The notes: generated by a model not told the origin, from the letters alone. 64,000 nt of DNA from Lactobacillus intestinalis (GCF_024397795.1 NZ_CP072983.1:1635755-1699754), one strand, 5' to 3'; positions 1-8,403 are shown, counted from the first letter of the stretch. Numbers and translations are program-made.

Positions 1-924
1 AAAAAACGGCACAGCTTAAAAATCTCAAAAATCAGTTCTGATATTAGCTATAATCCTAATTTCTTAAATCTATTAGTATGGATTGTTTGGATTTTTAATA
101 TTGTCACTTACGCCATTTGGACCGTAATTGAACTAATTAACATTAAACCAATCGTAGAATTAGTATTGATGATAGTAGTATTGCTTATTATCGTAATTCT
201 ATTACTTAATCTATATAAAACTATTCAAGAAAGCCAAAAAATTCTAAAAACTCGTATTCAAAATGCAGAAATAAAACAAATTCAGGAATATTCTTCTCGC
301 TTAGAAGAAGTAAATCTTACCTTACGAAAAGCTCGTCATGATTATAAAAATAGCCTTCTTTCATTAAATGGTTACTTATCAACCAATGACATAGAGGGTG
401 CAAAAAAGTATCTCATTGAGCTAGTTAATGATAATAATCGTTTACAAAATGCTAATAAATCAATGACTTTAGAATTAGCCAATCTAAAGATAAAGGAATT
501 AAAGTATTTAATAATCGATAAGCTACAACAAGCACAGGACAAAGGCATTCAGACTAAAGTGGAAATTAATAAACAAATCGATGCCTTTCCTACAAGTATC
601 GTCAATATAATTAGATGCGTTGGAATCTTTCTCGATAATGCAATCGAAGCTTGTCAAAATCAAAAAAATGCAAAAATATCTGTCTTAATTACAAAATACT
701 CTGGAAATAATTATTCTTTAACTGTTCAAAATACTATTACTCACTTTGTTGATGTTACTAAATCGTTAGAACCAATGGTAACTAGTAAACAGAACCATGA
801 AGGATTAGGACTAAATAATGTAAATGAAATAGTAAATAATGATCCATATTTATCATTGGAGATTGAACAAAATGCAGAAGAAATTTCATTTGAATTAATA
901 ATTCAGGAGGAAAAAAATAATTAA
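1..924 (+). CDS. Sensor histidine kinase, AgrC/HPK10 type (5' end outside window)
   Basis: Frame 1 is open from base 1, so the gene is cut by the window edge. A TTG at 166 is an internal codon and not a start. The visible part has hydrophobic segments over about residues 19-70 (sensor membrane domain), a short coiled linker, and the phosphoacceptor motif RHDYKN with His at visible residue 113. It ends with an ATPase domain showing FLDNAIEAC (N box) and GLGLNNV (G box). This is the kinase type that senses autoinducing or bacteriocin-inducing peptides. The TAA stop is directly followed by the ATG of the response regulator, so the two are co-translated. The inducing peptide gene is not visible and would lie upstream. 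Confidence 0.9.
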   Translation, partial: KKRHSLKISKISSDISYNPNFLNLLVWIVWIFNIVTYAIWTVIELINIKPIVELVLMIVVLLIIVILLLNLYKTIQESQKILKTRIQNAEIKQIQEYSSRLEEVNLTLRKARHDYKNSLLSLNGYLSTNDIEGAKKYLIELVNDNNRLQNANKSMTLELANLKIKELKYLIIDKLQQAQDKGIQTKVEINKQIDAFPTSIVNIIRCVGIFLDNAIEACQNQKNAKISVLITKYSGNNYSLTVQNTITHFVDVTKSLEPMVTSKQNHEGLGLNNVNEIVNNDPYLSLEIEQNAEEISFELIIQEEKNN

Positions 925-1698
925 ATGTTAGCGATCATAATCTTAGAAGACAATATTACTGAGAGAAAGCTTATTCAACAAATGATTGAAAACAGAATTC
1001 AAATAAATTCAACCCCATACCCTTACGATGCACGAGTTATCCTCAGTACTGGAAACCCACAAACCGTTTTAAACTATATCGAAGAACATAAAGATTTTAA
1101 TTTCCTAGCCTTTTTAGATATCGATCTCAAAACAGACTTAGATGGAATTGAAGTTGCTAGTCATATTAGAAACATTGGTATTTTTAGCCAAATAGTTTTT
1201 GTTACCGCAGATGCGACAGCATTACGTCTCACAATTGAACGCCACGTTGAACCTCTAGATTACATCACTAAAGATGCAACTCCTGCACAAATTAAGCAAA
1301 AAATATACAATACCCTTGATACAGCATATCAACGGTATCGTATATCAATGAAGTCCACGATGCGTACAAAGTATTTTACGTATAACAAGATAAAAAACTT
1401 TATAGAAAAAATTCCTCTAAATGAAGTATTTTATATTAGTATTCAACAGAAAAAATATAAAACCTTGCGGGTATACTCAAAGAATAAGATCTTTGATTGT
1501 ATTGGAACACTTAAAGATTATGAAAAAAGATATCCTAGTTTAGTTTTGGCAGATCGACAAAGTTTAATAAATTTAGATGCTGTTCAAAATTACGATCAAA
1601 AGAATGGAATCGTTTATTTTGATAAAACAGTTTCACATACTGTAGCTGTACGACGTAGACGCGCAATTATGCTCAAATTAAAAGAAAATCCACAGTAA
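925..1698 (+). CDS. LytTR-family response regulator (AgrA/PlnC-like)
   Basis: 257 residues. The N-terminal receiver domain has the acidic pair ED at residues 8-9, the phosphoacceptor Asp65 in FLDIDL, and a conserved Lys in YITKDA. The C-terminal half (from about residue 140) is a LytTR DNA-binding domain, with YFTYNKIKNF near its start and LADRQSLINLDAV toward the end. It starts with no gap after the kinase stop, with SD AGGAGG inside the kinase end. The family binds direct repeats ahead of weak promoters of bacteriocin or quorum-sensing genes. The nearest candidate targets are the two small-RNA promoters immediately downstream, but I cannot define its binding repeats from this sequence alone. 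Confidence 0.9.
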   Translation: MLAIIILEDNITERKLIQQMIENRIQINSTPYPYDARVILSTGNPQTVLNYIEEHKDFNFLAFLDIDLKTDLDGIEVASHIRNIGIFSQIVFVTADATALRLTIERHVEPLDYITKDATPAQIKQKIYNTLDTAYQRYRISMKSTMRTKYFTYNKIKNFIEKIPLNEVFYISIQQKKYKTLRVYSKNKIFDCIGTLKDYEKRYPSLVLADRQSLINLDAVQNYDQKNGIVYFDKTVSHTVAVRRRRAIMLKLKENPQ

Positions 1699-1802
1699 CT
1701 CATCTAATAAATATTCAAGATTGATTTTGTACATTATTATTAACTTATTTTTCAATTAAAAGTACTTCGTCACACATTTTTCACAAATAAGGGGTATGAT
1801 AG

Positions 1803-1960
1803 AAGTGTAGTAAACAAAGAGATTTTACTACACTCAACTTTTTTGTTTTTCATTCATACTCCTCCAAGTAAATAATGAAAATAAAAAGAATTGACTTTCA
1901 CTAGTCAATTTCATATCTATCCCTTTCGGCTCACGTGCGTTGCGTGAGCTTTTCTTTTTC
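1803..1960 (+). ncRNA. Candidate small RNA 1 with anti-SD loop
   Basis: No convincing ORF. A -10 element TATGAT (1795-1800) lies ahead of three hairpins and a terminator. Stem 1 is a perfect 10-bp pairing of 1805-1814 with 1824-1833. Stem 2 pairs TTTTCATT (1847-1854) with AATGAAAA (1874-1881) and holds ACTCCTCCAAG in its 19-nt loop. Stem 3 pairs 1891-1896 with 1903-1908. The terminator stem is GCTCACG/CGTGAGC (1929-1949) with a T-rich tail. The loop is complementary to Shine-Dalgarno sequences, as in streptococcal csRNAs and the C-rich loops of staphylococcal RNAIII. The strand is inferred from the terminator. A 7-codon ORF on the other strand is considered incidental. Confidence 0.6.
1929..1960 (+). 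terminator. Intrinsic terminator of small RNA 1
   Basis: A 7-bp stem GCTCACG/CGTGAGC with a 7-nt loop is followed by TTTTCTTTTTC. It ends small RNA 1 and probably any readthrough from the two-component operon. Confidence 0.75.
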
Positions 1961-2043
1961 GCTTAAAAAAATCGCATAACTTTCTTTACCATTTCATAAG
2001 AATTTAAACATTTTTAGTTCACAATTTCTCTGTAGTATATAAA

Positions 2044-2160
2044 TTGTAGCAAGGAGGTAGAACTTGTTACATACTCCCACTTTTTTATTTCATTCATTCT
2101 TACTCCTCCAAAGTAGATGAAACTAATAAGACCTGCATAACTTGCAGGTCTTTTCCTTTT
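2044..2160 (+). ncRNA. Candidate small RNA 2, paralogue of small RNA 1
   Basis: The architecture matches small RNA 1. A -10-like TATATA (2036-2041) is followed by a 5' stem pairing 2046-2053 with 2063-2070 (one G-U), then hairpin TTTCAT (2088-2093)/ATGAAA (2117-2122) with TACTCCTCCAAAG in its loop, then a strong terminator. Unlike copy 1, its first loop contains GGAGG, which could pair with the CTCCTCC loop of the same RNA and self-mask. Both copies are preceded by ACATTTTT close to TTCACAA, a possible shared activator site. A 27-codon ORF with a good SD exists on the opposite strand, but no terminator follows it. Confidence 0.6.
2128..2160 (+). terminator. Intrinsic terminator of small RNA 2
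   Basis: A 10-bp perfect stem AAGACCTGCA/TGCAGGTCTT with a 5-nt loop is followed by TTTTCCTTTTTT. Confidence 0.85.
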
Positions 2161-2209
2161 TTCTAGGTATTTTAACCTGTATACTGAAATGAGAAAGCGA
2201 GGCATTTTT

Positions 2210-2713
2210 ATGTTTTCACCGTCAATCCAACATTTAATTGAAGAAAAATCTGGCTCTTTTTTGATTCCAGCCAGTCGAATTGCGTTTGTTCAAGCGGACA
2301 ATCCCCTTTATCATGCCTTTTTGATTCTGACAAAAGTCAAATATTCGAAAATCCCCGTCCTTGATAAAGATCGAAAAGTAGTTGGCTTATTGAGCTTAGC
2401 AATGATTACCGATGAAATGTTGAAAGTAGACAAAATTTCAATAGATCCATTAAATGAATTGAAGGTTCAAGATGTGATGCAAACAGATTTTGACAAGATT
2501 AATTTTGTTCAAACTACTCTTGAAACCCAACTTCATTTATTAGTCGACAACGCCTTTCTTCCTGTAGTAGATGATCGTGGAATATTTCAAGGATTATTAA
2601 CCCGGCGTGAATGGATTAAGGCTTTCAACTATGTAGTTCATACTTATGATAATCATTATCAGGTTCAGGAAATCAAAGACACAAACTCTCAAAGCTTAAT
2701 TAATACCAAGTAG
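2210..2713 (+). CDS. cbpB: CBS-domain protein, CbpB/DarB-like
   Basis: 167 residues made of two CBS domains and little else, e.g. YSKIPVLDKDRKVVGLLS in the first and NAFLPVVDDRGIFQGLLTRREW in the second (split by the DVMQTDF linker). This matches the stand-alone CBS protein CbpB (DarB/YkuL) of Firmicutes, known there to bind cyclic di-AMP and to affect Rel and pyruvate carboxylase; that role is by family only. The ATG at 2210 is chosen because GCGAGG sits 7 nt upstream. A longer frame starting at 2189 would begin just after a -10-like TATACT (2180-2185) and has no SD. The gene is monocistronic and followed by a terminator. Confidence 0.8.
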   Translation: MFSPSIQHLIEEKSGSFLIPASRIAFVQADNPLYHAFLILTKVKYSKIPVLDKDRKVVGLLSLAMITDEMLKVDKISIDPLNELKVQDVMQTDFDKINFVQTTLETQLHLLVDNAFLPVVDDRGIFQGLLTRREWIKAFNYVVHTYDNHYQVQEIKDTNSQSLINTK

Positions 2714-2741
2714 CAGTTTCTAAAATAGAGACTGCTTTTTC
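2712..2741 (+). terminator. Terminator after CBS gene
   Basis: AGCAGTTTCT pairs with AGAGACTGCT (2727-2736) and is followed by a T run. It overlaps the stop codon of the CBS gene. Confidence 0.75.
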
Positions 2742-2834
2742 TAAATTAGAATGATTATAATTTACTTTTATAAAAAGCGTGCTAAAATTGGTCTAGTAAT
2801 GTTACGTTATTTCTAGATTTTTGGAGGGAAAATT

Positions 2835-4664
2835 ATGCTCAAGCACCAATGGAAATTTATTGTAGTGCTCATAGTGGGTATTATTGGAGCTATTTCCGCA
2901 TTTGGTTTTAATCAACCTATTGTGGCAGAAGTTCTAATCGATATTATCGGAGTTTATACTGCTATCACCATGGCAATCGAAATGATCGGTGATATCCGTA
3001 AGGGTCGATGGGGCGTTGATATCCTAGCAATTATTGCCATCGTTTCTACCATGGTTATTCGTGACTACTGGGCAGCTTGGATGATTTTGGTTATGTTTAC
3101 AGGTGGGGAATCACTTGAAGATTATGCAACCAGTCAAGCTGACAAGGAGCTACGTTCACTTCTTGACAACACTCCTCGAACTGCCAATAAACTCGTCAAT
3201 GGCGAATTAGTACAAACTAATGTAGATGATTTAAAGATTGGCGACCACGTTATTGTTAAGCCTGGTGAGCAAGTTCCAGTTGACGGTAAAATCATTAAGG
3301 GGACTTCTAGCTTTGATCAATCTTCACTTACTGGTGAATCCGTACCAGTTACAAAGAAGCCTGGTGACAATCTAATGTCTGGATCGATCAACGGGGATGT
3401 AGCCGTAGAAATGGAAGTTACTAAACTTGCCAAAGATTCTGAATATCAATCTATTGTTGCTTTAGTCAAATCTTCTGAAGCTAAACCTGCAAAATTCGTT
3501 AAGATGGCTGATCGTTATGCCGTTCCATTTACTATTATTTCCCTGGTAATAGGAATTATTGCGATGGCTATGGGAGGCTGGAATTTCACTCGTTTTGCGG
3601 AAGTTATGGTTGTGGCCTCTCCTTGTCCCCTTCTAATTGCTGCTCCAGTAGCCTTAGTTTCTGGAATGAGCGCAATGTCACGCAATCATATTATTGTTAA
3701 ATCTGGGACAACTCTTGAAAAGTTATCACGTGCCAAGACTTTTGCCTTTGATAAGACTGGTACCTTAACTCAAAACAAGCTTGAAATCAGTGATATTATT
3801 CCTGCAGAAGGTTTTACTAAAGAGGAAATTCAATCTTTAGCTGCTAGTGCTGAACAACAATCTAGTCACATTATTGCTACTTCACTTGTTGACAACACTC
3901 CTAAAGATAAAATCTTGCCTGTTAGTCATTTAACTGAAACTACTTCCCAAGGTGTGGAAGGAACAGTAGATGGTAAAACCGTCAAAGTTGGTAAACTAGG
4001 CTTTGTTGCGCCAAAGCATGAAAAGATTAATGTTAATGCCACAGCAATCTATGTTTCTATTGATGGAAAATTTGCTGGCTACATCACTTTCCAAGACAAG
4101 ATTCGTCCTGAAACTCCAGAAACAATTGCGCGCCTACGCCGTCAAGGAGCTAAGCAAATTATGATGCTTACCGGTGACCATAGCGAAGTTGCTCAAAAGA
4201 TTGCTAAACTTGCTGGTGTAACTGAAGTAAAGTCAGATTTACTTCCTAAGCAAAAAATTCAAGCGATTCGCGATGTGCCTAAAGACTTGCGGCCGGTTGT
4301 CATGACTGGTGATGGGGTAAACGATGCTCCAAGTTTGACCGCCGCAGATGTCGGAATCGCTATGGGTGCGCAAGGTGCCACCGCTGCTAGTGAAAGTGCC
4401 GACGCCGTTATTATGGTTAATGATTTAAGTAAGATCAATGACGCCGTTGCCATTGGTAAACACACGATGCGCGTTGCCAATATTGATGTTTTAACTGCGA
4501 TCTGTATCGTTATTATTCTAGAAATTATCGCTGCAACTGGTATTATTCCGGCCTTCTTAGGTGCTATTCTTCAGGAAGTTGTCGATTTAATCACTATCTG
4601 TTTAGCACTACTTGCTAAGACTAAGCCCAGCAGCAAAGAACTTGGTGAAAAAGAACAAAGCTAA
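2835..4664 (+). CDS. P1B-type metal-exporting ATPase with SPC motif
   Basis: 609 residues. Membrane segments come first, then an actuator domain with TGES (about residue 178), a transmembrane metal site SPCP at residues 262-265 instead of CPC, phosphorylation site DKTGTLT with Asp306, and the hinge TGDGVNDAP. SPC is the signature of subgroup P1B-4 (Co2+, Fe2+ or Zn2+ export by family knowledge). There is no N-terminal HMA domain, and the N-terminus is short enough that the usual first two helices may be missing. The nucleotide-domain HP dipeptide (SEHPL in relatives) reads SSHIIA here. SD is TTGGAGGG. It is not in an operon with another metal gene, so the substrate is unknown. Confidence 0.85.
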   Translation: MLKHQWKFIVVLIVGIIGAISAFGFNQPIVAEVLIDIIGVYTAITMAIEMIGDIRKGRWGVDILAIIAIVSTMVIRDYWAAWMILVMFTGGESLEDYATSQADKELRSLLDNTPRTANKLVNGELVQTNVDDLKIGDHVIVKPGEQVPVDGKIIKGTSSFDQSSLTGESVPVTKKPGDNLMSGSINGDVAVEMEVTKLAKDSEYQSIVALVKSSEAKPAKFVKMADRYAVPFTIISLVIGIIAMAMGGWNFTRFAEVMVVASPCPLLIAAPVALVSGMSAMSRNHIIVKSGTTLEKLSRAKTFAFDKTGTLTQNKLEISDIIPAEGFTKEEIQSLAASAEQQSSHIIATSLVDNTPKDKILPVSHLTETTSQGVEGTVDGKTVKVGKLGFVAPKHEKINVNATAIYVSIDGKFAGYITFQDKIRPETPETIARLRRQGAKQIMMLTGDHSEVAQKIAKLAGVTEVKSDLLPKQKIQAIRDVPKDLRPVVMTGDGVNDAPSLTAADVGIAMGAQGATAASESADAVIMVNDLSKINDAVAIGKHTMRVANIDVLTAICIVIILEIIAATGIIPAFLGAILQEVVDLITICLALLAKTKPSSKELGEKEQS

Positions 4665-4665
4665 G

Positions 4666-4694
4666 TTGCATGAAAATCTAAAAACCACTAAAAT
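4666..4694 (+). promoter_or_regulatory. Promoter TTGCAT-17-TAAAAT ahead of the antiporter leader
   Basis: It begins two bases after the ATPase stop codon. The -35 TTGCAT (4666-4671) and -10 TAAAAT (4689-4694) are 17 bp apart. Transcription would start near 4701 and produce a leader of about 100 nt before the antiporter. Confidence 0.55.
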
Positions 4695-4700
4695 ATGTAC

Positions 4701-4795
4701 TAATTAAATTATTTTTAGTGGTTGGAGTTGAAAAGCTTTCAAGAATTCGCCTTTTTGGGTCAAAAGGCAACTTGAAGGCTTTTTCTTTTTTTAGA
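4701..4795 (+). promoter_or_regulatory. Attenuator-like structured leader of the Na+/H+ antiporter
   Basis: A 13-bp stem (4731-4743 with 4771-4783, one G-U) encloses a second stem GCCTTTT/AAAAGGC (4749-4768) and ends in a long T run (4780-4792). The terminator lies downstream of the predicted start and upstream of the antiporter SD, so the antiporter should be expressed only on readthrough. I do not recognise a known riboswitch class. Confidence 0.5.
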
Positions 4796-4808
4796 AAAGA
4801 GGTTTTGA

Positions 4809-5972
4809 ATGGAATTTTTAGGAGAATTAATTCTTATTCTGCTGACAACAACTTTACTGGGACAATTATTTTCTCGGTTAAATATGCCAGCAGTAATCGG
4901 ACAATTATTATCAGGAATCGTTTTAGGACCTGCGATTTTAAATTGGGTAAAACCTAACGATATCGTAAGTTTATTTTCCGAATTTGGTGTCATTTTGCTG
5001 ATGTTTTTAGCTGGACTTGAGAGTGATCTTGATTTGTTAAAAAAATACTTCAAGTTAAGCTTCACCGTTGCCAGTGTCGGAGTAATTTTACCAGTAATAT
5101 TTGCGGGCTTAGCTAGTTATGCCTTTGGTATGAAGCCACTTGAAGCGCTCTTTATTGGAATTGTTTTTGCTGCAACCAGCGTTTCAATTTCGGTGGTAGT
5201 TCTCCAAGAAGCTAATCAGTTGCACACGCGCGCAGGAACGGCCATCTTAGGAGCAGCCGTTGTCGACGATATTTTGGCAGTGGTTGTACTTAGTTTATTT
5301 ACCACATTCAGCCACGAAGGAGGTAAAAGTGGCTTAACCGATAACTTCTTCTTAAATCTTTTAATTGAAGTAGTTTACTTCGGTGCTGTTTGGGTAATTT
5401 ATAAATTTATCGCGCCATACTTCATGAAGACAGCAGAAAAGCTAGATGTTAACTATTCTGTAGTTATCGCATCCCTCGTTCTAGCACTGGCAATGGCTTG
5501 GGCTGCAGACTTTGTTGGCTTAAGTGCAGTAGTAGGGGCTTTCTTTGGGGGGTTAGCAATTCGCCAAACACCTCAATATAAAGAAGTTAATTCTTCTGTT
5601 TCTGCAATTGGATATTCAATTTTTATTCCAGTATTCTTTGCCGATATTGGCCTTTCGATGACCTTTGCCAGCTTTGTGAAGGATATTTGGTTCATTATCG
5701 TGATGACTGTACTGGCACTTCTTTCAAAATTCTGGGCCGGAAAGTATTCTAGCGAGCTCTTCGGCTTTAGCAAGGGTGAAGGAAATATTGTTGGTGCAGG
5801 AATGGTATCTCGAGGGGAAGTGGCATTGATTGTGGCCCAGATTGGAATTAATCATCATCTTTTCCCTGAAGATATTTATTCCAGCTTGATCTTGGTAATC
5901 ATTGTCACAACAGTAATTTCACCGTTCATTTTGAATTACTACATTAAGAAACAAAATACGGTAACTGAATAA
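4809..5972 (+). CDS. Na+/H+ (or K+/H+) antiporter, CPA2/KefB-NapA type
   Basis: 387 residues, almost entirely hydrophobic with about 12 helices, and no C-terminal TrkA domain. VVDDILAVVVLS (about residues 155-166) carries the Asp pair conserved in the transport core of CPA2 antiporters. The N-terminal LGQLFSRLNMPAVIGQLLSG is typical of COG0475. SD GAGG sits ahead of TTTTGAATG. The structured leader upstream suggests regulation by an ion or pH signal. The gene is followed by a bidirectional terminator shared with the convergent DUF4097 gene. Ion specificity cannot be told from sequence. Confidence 0.85.
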   Translation: MEFLGELILILLTTTLLGQLFSRLNMPAVIGQLLSGIVLGPAILNWVKPNDIVSLFSEFGVILLMFLAGLESDLDLLKKYFKLSFTVASVGVILPVIFAGLASYAFGMKPLEALFIGIVFAATSVSISVVVLQEANQLHTRAGTAILGAAVVDDILAVVVLSLFTTFSHEGGKSGLTDNFFLNLLIEVVYFGAVWVIYKFIAPYFMKTAEKLDVNYSVVIASLVLALAMAWAADFVGLSAVVGAFFGGLAIRQTPQYKEVNSSVSAIGYSIFIPVFFADIGLSMTFASFVKDIWFIIVMTVLALLSKFWAGKYSSELFGFSKGEGNIVGAGMVSRGEVALIVAQIGINHHLFPEDIYSSLILVIIVTTVISPFILNYYIKKQNTVTE

Positions 5973-5976
5973 AGTA

Positions 5977-6006
5977 AAAGAAGTTAGCACGAGCTAACTT
6001 CTTTTT
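5977..6006. terminator. Bidirectional terminator
   Basis: AAGAAGTTAGC/GCTAACTTCTT with loop ACGA has T runs on both sides. It separates the antiporter from the convergent DUF4097 pseudogene. Confidence 0.8.
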
Positions 6007-6622
6007 AGTTCACATTAATGTTTCCATTGGAAGTGTCTATTTCTAACACACTATTGGCATTAGATTTTTTGCTGTATTCTTCACCCTTCTTTTTCCCTTT
6101 AAAAGTTACCGTGCCATTTGAAGTTAATAAATCATAACCTTCAGCATCACTATGAGAAATATTCACACTGCCATTTGAAGTATCAATTTCTCCTTGTTTA
6201 ACAATAACATCCTTCGCACTTACATTTCCGTTAGAACTATCTATTGATACATCCTTTATATTATTGGTAGGAACAATAATTGTGATAAGTGGCACTCTTC
6301 TACGTCGATTAAAGAGATCCCAAATATTGCCCATAATAAAGGAGTGGTGGGGAGAAGTAATTTGCAATGTATCTCGTTTTACTTTTATATCGGGAATTGT
6401 ATTTTCTTTCCCATTGTAAATAACTTTATAACTATCCCCTTTTTTAATTTCAATATCGGCATTACTAGTATTTACATCAATCTTACTAAATTTAGGAACA
6501 CTTAAGTTTTTAACAGTAGCAGACTCTCCTTGCTTAGAGCTTAATGTCAATAGTAGCTATATTCCAACTAAAAATATAAGAGAGAATACAATTATATTTT
6601 TTATCGCAACTTTTCTGTTCAT
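6005..6622 (-). pseudogene. DUF4097-family surface protein, N-terminus interrupted by TAG
   Basis: The body (about 180 residues) has the repeating beta pattern of DUF4097 'putative adhesin' proteins, e.g. IDTSNGSVNIS, LLTSNGTVTF, IDTSNGNINVN. A proper start exists at 6622 with SD GGAGG 6-7 nt upstream and encodes MNRKVAIKNIIVFSLIFLVGI, the beginning of a signal or membrane anchor. Codon 22 is TAG (6557-6559), after which LLLTLSSKQ continues in frame. The anchor is therefore cut by one nonsense codon. The only downstream start is TTG at 6550 with no SD, which would give an unexported protein. Either a recent loss or a sequencing error. Confidence 0.7.
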
Positions 6623-6727
6623 AAATAATCCTCCAAAGATCTACTAATTTAGTATTATTTCTGAATAAATCAGATAAAATATACAAAATGTACAATTAGT
6701 AGTCAAGCACTATAACGCTATTATTCG

Positions 6728-8302
6728 TTAATTACTTTTATAATCATTCAAATCAATAATTCCATCATATTCATTAAGTTCATCATTATTATAATGATGA
6801 ATCACTTCTACAAAAGTTAAGTTTGAATTTAGTAAATATTGATGTATTTCATCAGATGTTTTCTTATCAAGTGATGCATTGATTTCATCCAGTAATAATA
6901 TAGGTCGATTAGCTAAAATTGCCCTAGCAAGTTCAATTCTTTCCAATTGTCCTCCTGATAATTGATCTGCATTATTTCCTAGGTAATATTCAAATCCTTT
7001 TTCCTTTACAAGTGATATTAAATCCAGTTTTTCACATACTTCTAGTACTTTATCGCGTGCAATGTTTGCTCCTAAAGTCAAATTAAACAATAAACTATCT
7101 GCAAAAATCACAGGAGCTTGACTAGCATAAGCAAAAATATCTGTAAACGTTCCAGCTTTTTTCAATTTTTGATTAAGTAAAATTTGTTCAGCTTTTCCAA
7201 AATTGCCATACATCATGAATTGCAATAGGGTAGATTTACCCATTCCAGAAGGCCCAATAATTGCTTGTTTACTCCCTACTTTAATTGTTAAGTTAAGTCC
7301 TTCAATAAATTGTTTATCTTTTCGCTTGAGAGCAATATCTGTAAAAGTTAAATCTCTTACCTTTTCTTTATTTTTATTTTGCTTCTTTTCTGCCAAAGTT
7401 AAATATGTGTTAGTCTTTTCAACAATTTTCTTAGTAGTTGAAAGTTTATTACGATCTTCTAAAATGATTAGAATTGGATTTACAAAAGAATTAGCTAATT
7501 GCACAATTGCAAATAGAGCTCCTAAGGTCGTTAATCCTTTAATCACCATATAAATTCCGACTAAAAATGGTACTAAAAATGTTACAGAACTAGCTAGTAA
7601 ATTTATCCATGAACCTGTATCAAGATCTAAAAGATTCATTTTACGTAATGCCGATTCCAACTTCAAAACTTGAATTTGATTTTTCTTAGTGGCATTATCT
7701 TGTTTACCATATAGTCTTAACGTCTGACTTCCAGCTAAGAAATTTTTAGTTTGATTAACATAATCGCTATTAGCTTTCGTCCAATTTTCTGATGCTGATT
7801 GAATAGCCCTTTGAAAAAGGCTTGAAACGAGCATTGGCACAAAAGAACCAATTAAGAAGAGCAAAGTTACTAACCAGTTAACTACTAAGGCATATCCTAA
7901 AGCCATTAGTAAGGTACAACCTTGCATTAAAATTTCAATTTGAGCGTTAAATCGATTAGTTTCGAGTAATTTAAAATCACTAGTTAAAAAACCTAAACTA
8001 TTCGTATTTTCTTCTACACTTTGATTCAGCATCCCTTTAAAGATATGAATACGTAGGTAAGTATTAACCTCTTTAATGGCACTAGTTTTTAACCGATTAA
8101 AAACTAAACTTGCTAAAAAGGAAAGCACATAACCAGTTAAAACAATTAATAAGAAGTTACCAACTTGATTCCATTTCTTTTCCGTAGCGATATTTGTCAA
8201 AGTTTGCACCATATAAGCCATTACGATTGTCATAGAACTTGCCAAAAGACCAGCGATAATCATTAAGACAAACTTGAAATGATTTGAATATTTATACAGC
8301 AT
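6728..8302 (-). CDS. ABC transporter, fused membrane and ATPase domains
   Basis: 524 residues. Six membrane helices occupy residues 1-300. The ATPase domain has Walker A GPSGMGKS, signature LSGGQLERIELARA, Walker B ILLLDEINASLD, and the switch His in EVIHHY. The half-size exporter form suggests a homodimer exporting a peptide or drug. SD AAAGGAG lies ahead of ATG. It is divergent from an Rgg regulator, with 101 bp between the starts containing a 16-bp palindrome, so the regulator probably controls it. The substrate is unknown. No bacteriocin precursor or short hydrophobic peptide ORF is visible in the intergenic space. Confidence 0.85.
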   Translation of the reverse strand: MLYKYSNHFKFVLMIIAGLLASSMTIVMAYMVQTLTNIATEKKWNQVGNFLLIVLTGYVLSFLASLVFNRLKTSAIKEVNTYLRIHIFKGMLNQSVEENTNSLGFLTSDFKLLETNRFNAQIEILMQGCTLLMALGYALVVNWLVTLLFLIGSFVPMLVSSLFQRAIQSASENWTKANSDYVNQTKNFLAGSQTLRLYGKQDNATKKNQIQVLKLESALRKMNLLDLDTGSWINLLASSVTFLVPFLVGIYMVIKGLTTLGALFAIVQLANSFVNPILIILEDRNKLSTTKKIVEKTNTYLTLAEKKQNKNKEKVRDLTFTDIALKRKDKQFIEGLNLTIKVGSKQAIIGPSGMGKSTLLQFMMYGNFGKAEQILLNQKLKKAGTFTDIFAYASQAPVIFADSLLFNLTLGANIARDKVLEVCEKLDLISLVKEKGFEYYLGNNADQLSGGQLERIELARAILANRPILLLDEINASLDKKTSDEIHQYLLNSNLTFVEVIHHYNNDELNEYDGIIDLNDYKSN

Positions 8303-8367
8303 AATATCTTCTCCTTTCTTTGAAATTTAAGCTATTATGGCATGATTTTTTTAGTTAAAAATGATAA

Positions 8368-8383
8368 ATTGCATATATGCAAT
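8368..8383. promoter_or_regulatory. 16-bp palindrome, candidate Rgg operator
   Basis: ATTGCATATATGCAAT is a perfect palindrome 20 bp ahead of the Rgg start and in the divergent promoter region of the ABC exporter. Confidence 0.5.
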
Positions 8384-8403
8384 ACAAAGTTTAAGGAGAA
8401 AAA

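Noticed and set aside
2014..2205. Minus-strand 63-codon ORF over small RNA 2 and the start of the CBS gene
   Set aside because: Most of it is antisense to a terminator and to the CBS start. The inner 27-codon part has an SD, but no promoter or terminator supports this strand, and copy 1 has only a 7-codon equivalent.
4760..5065. Minus-strand ORF opposite the antiporter leader and start
   Set aside because: Overlaps the structured leader and the antiporter N-terminus; no SD and no family resemblance.
7203..7553. Plus-strand ORF of 116 codons inside the ABC exporter gene
   Set aside because: Antisense shadow of an intact, well-motif-supported gene; no SD and no recognisable domain.
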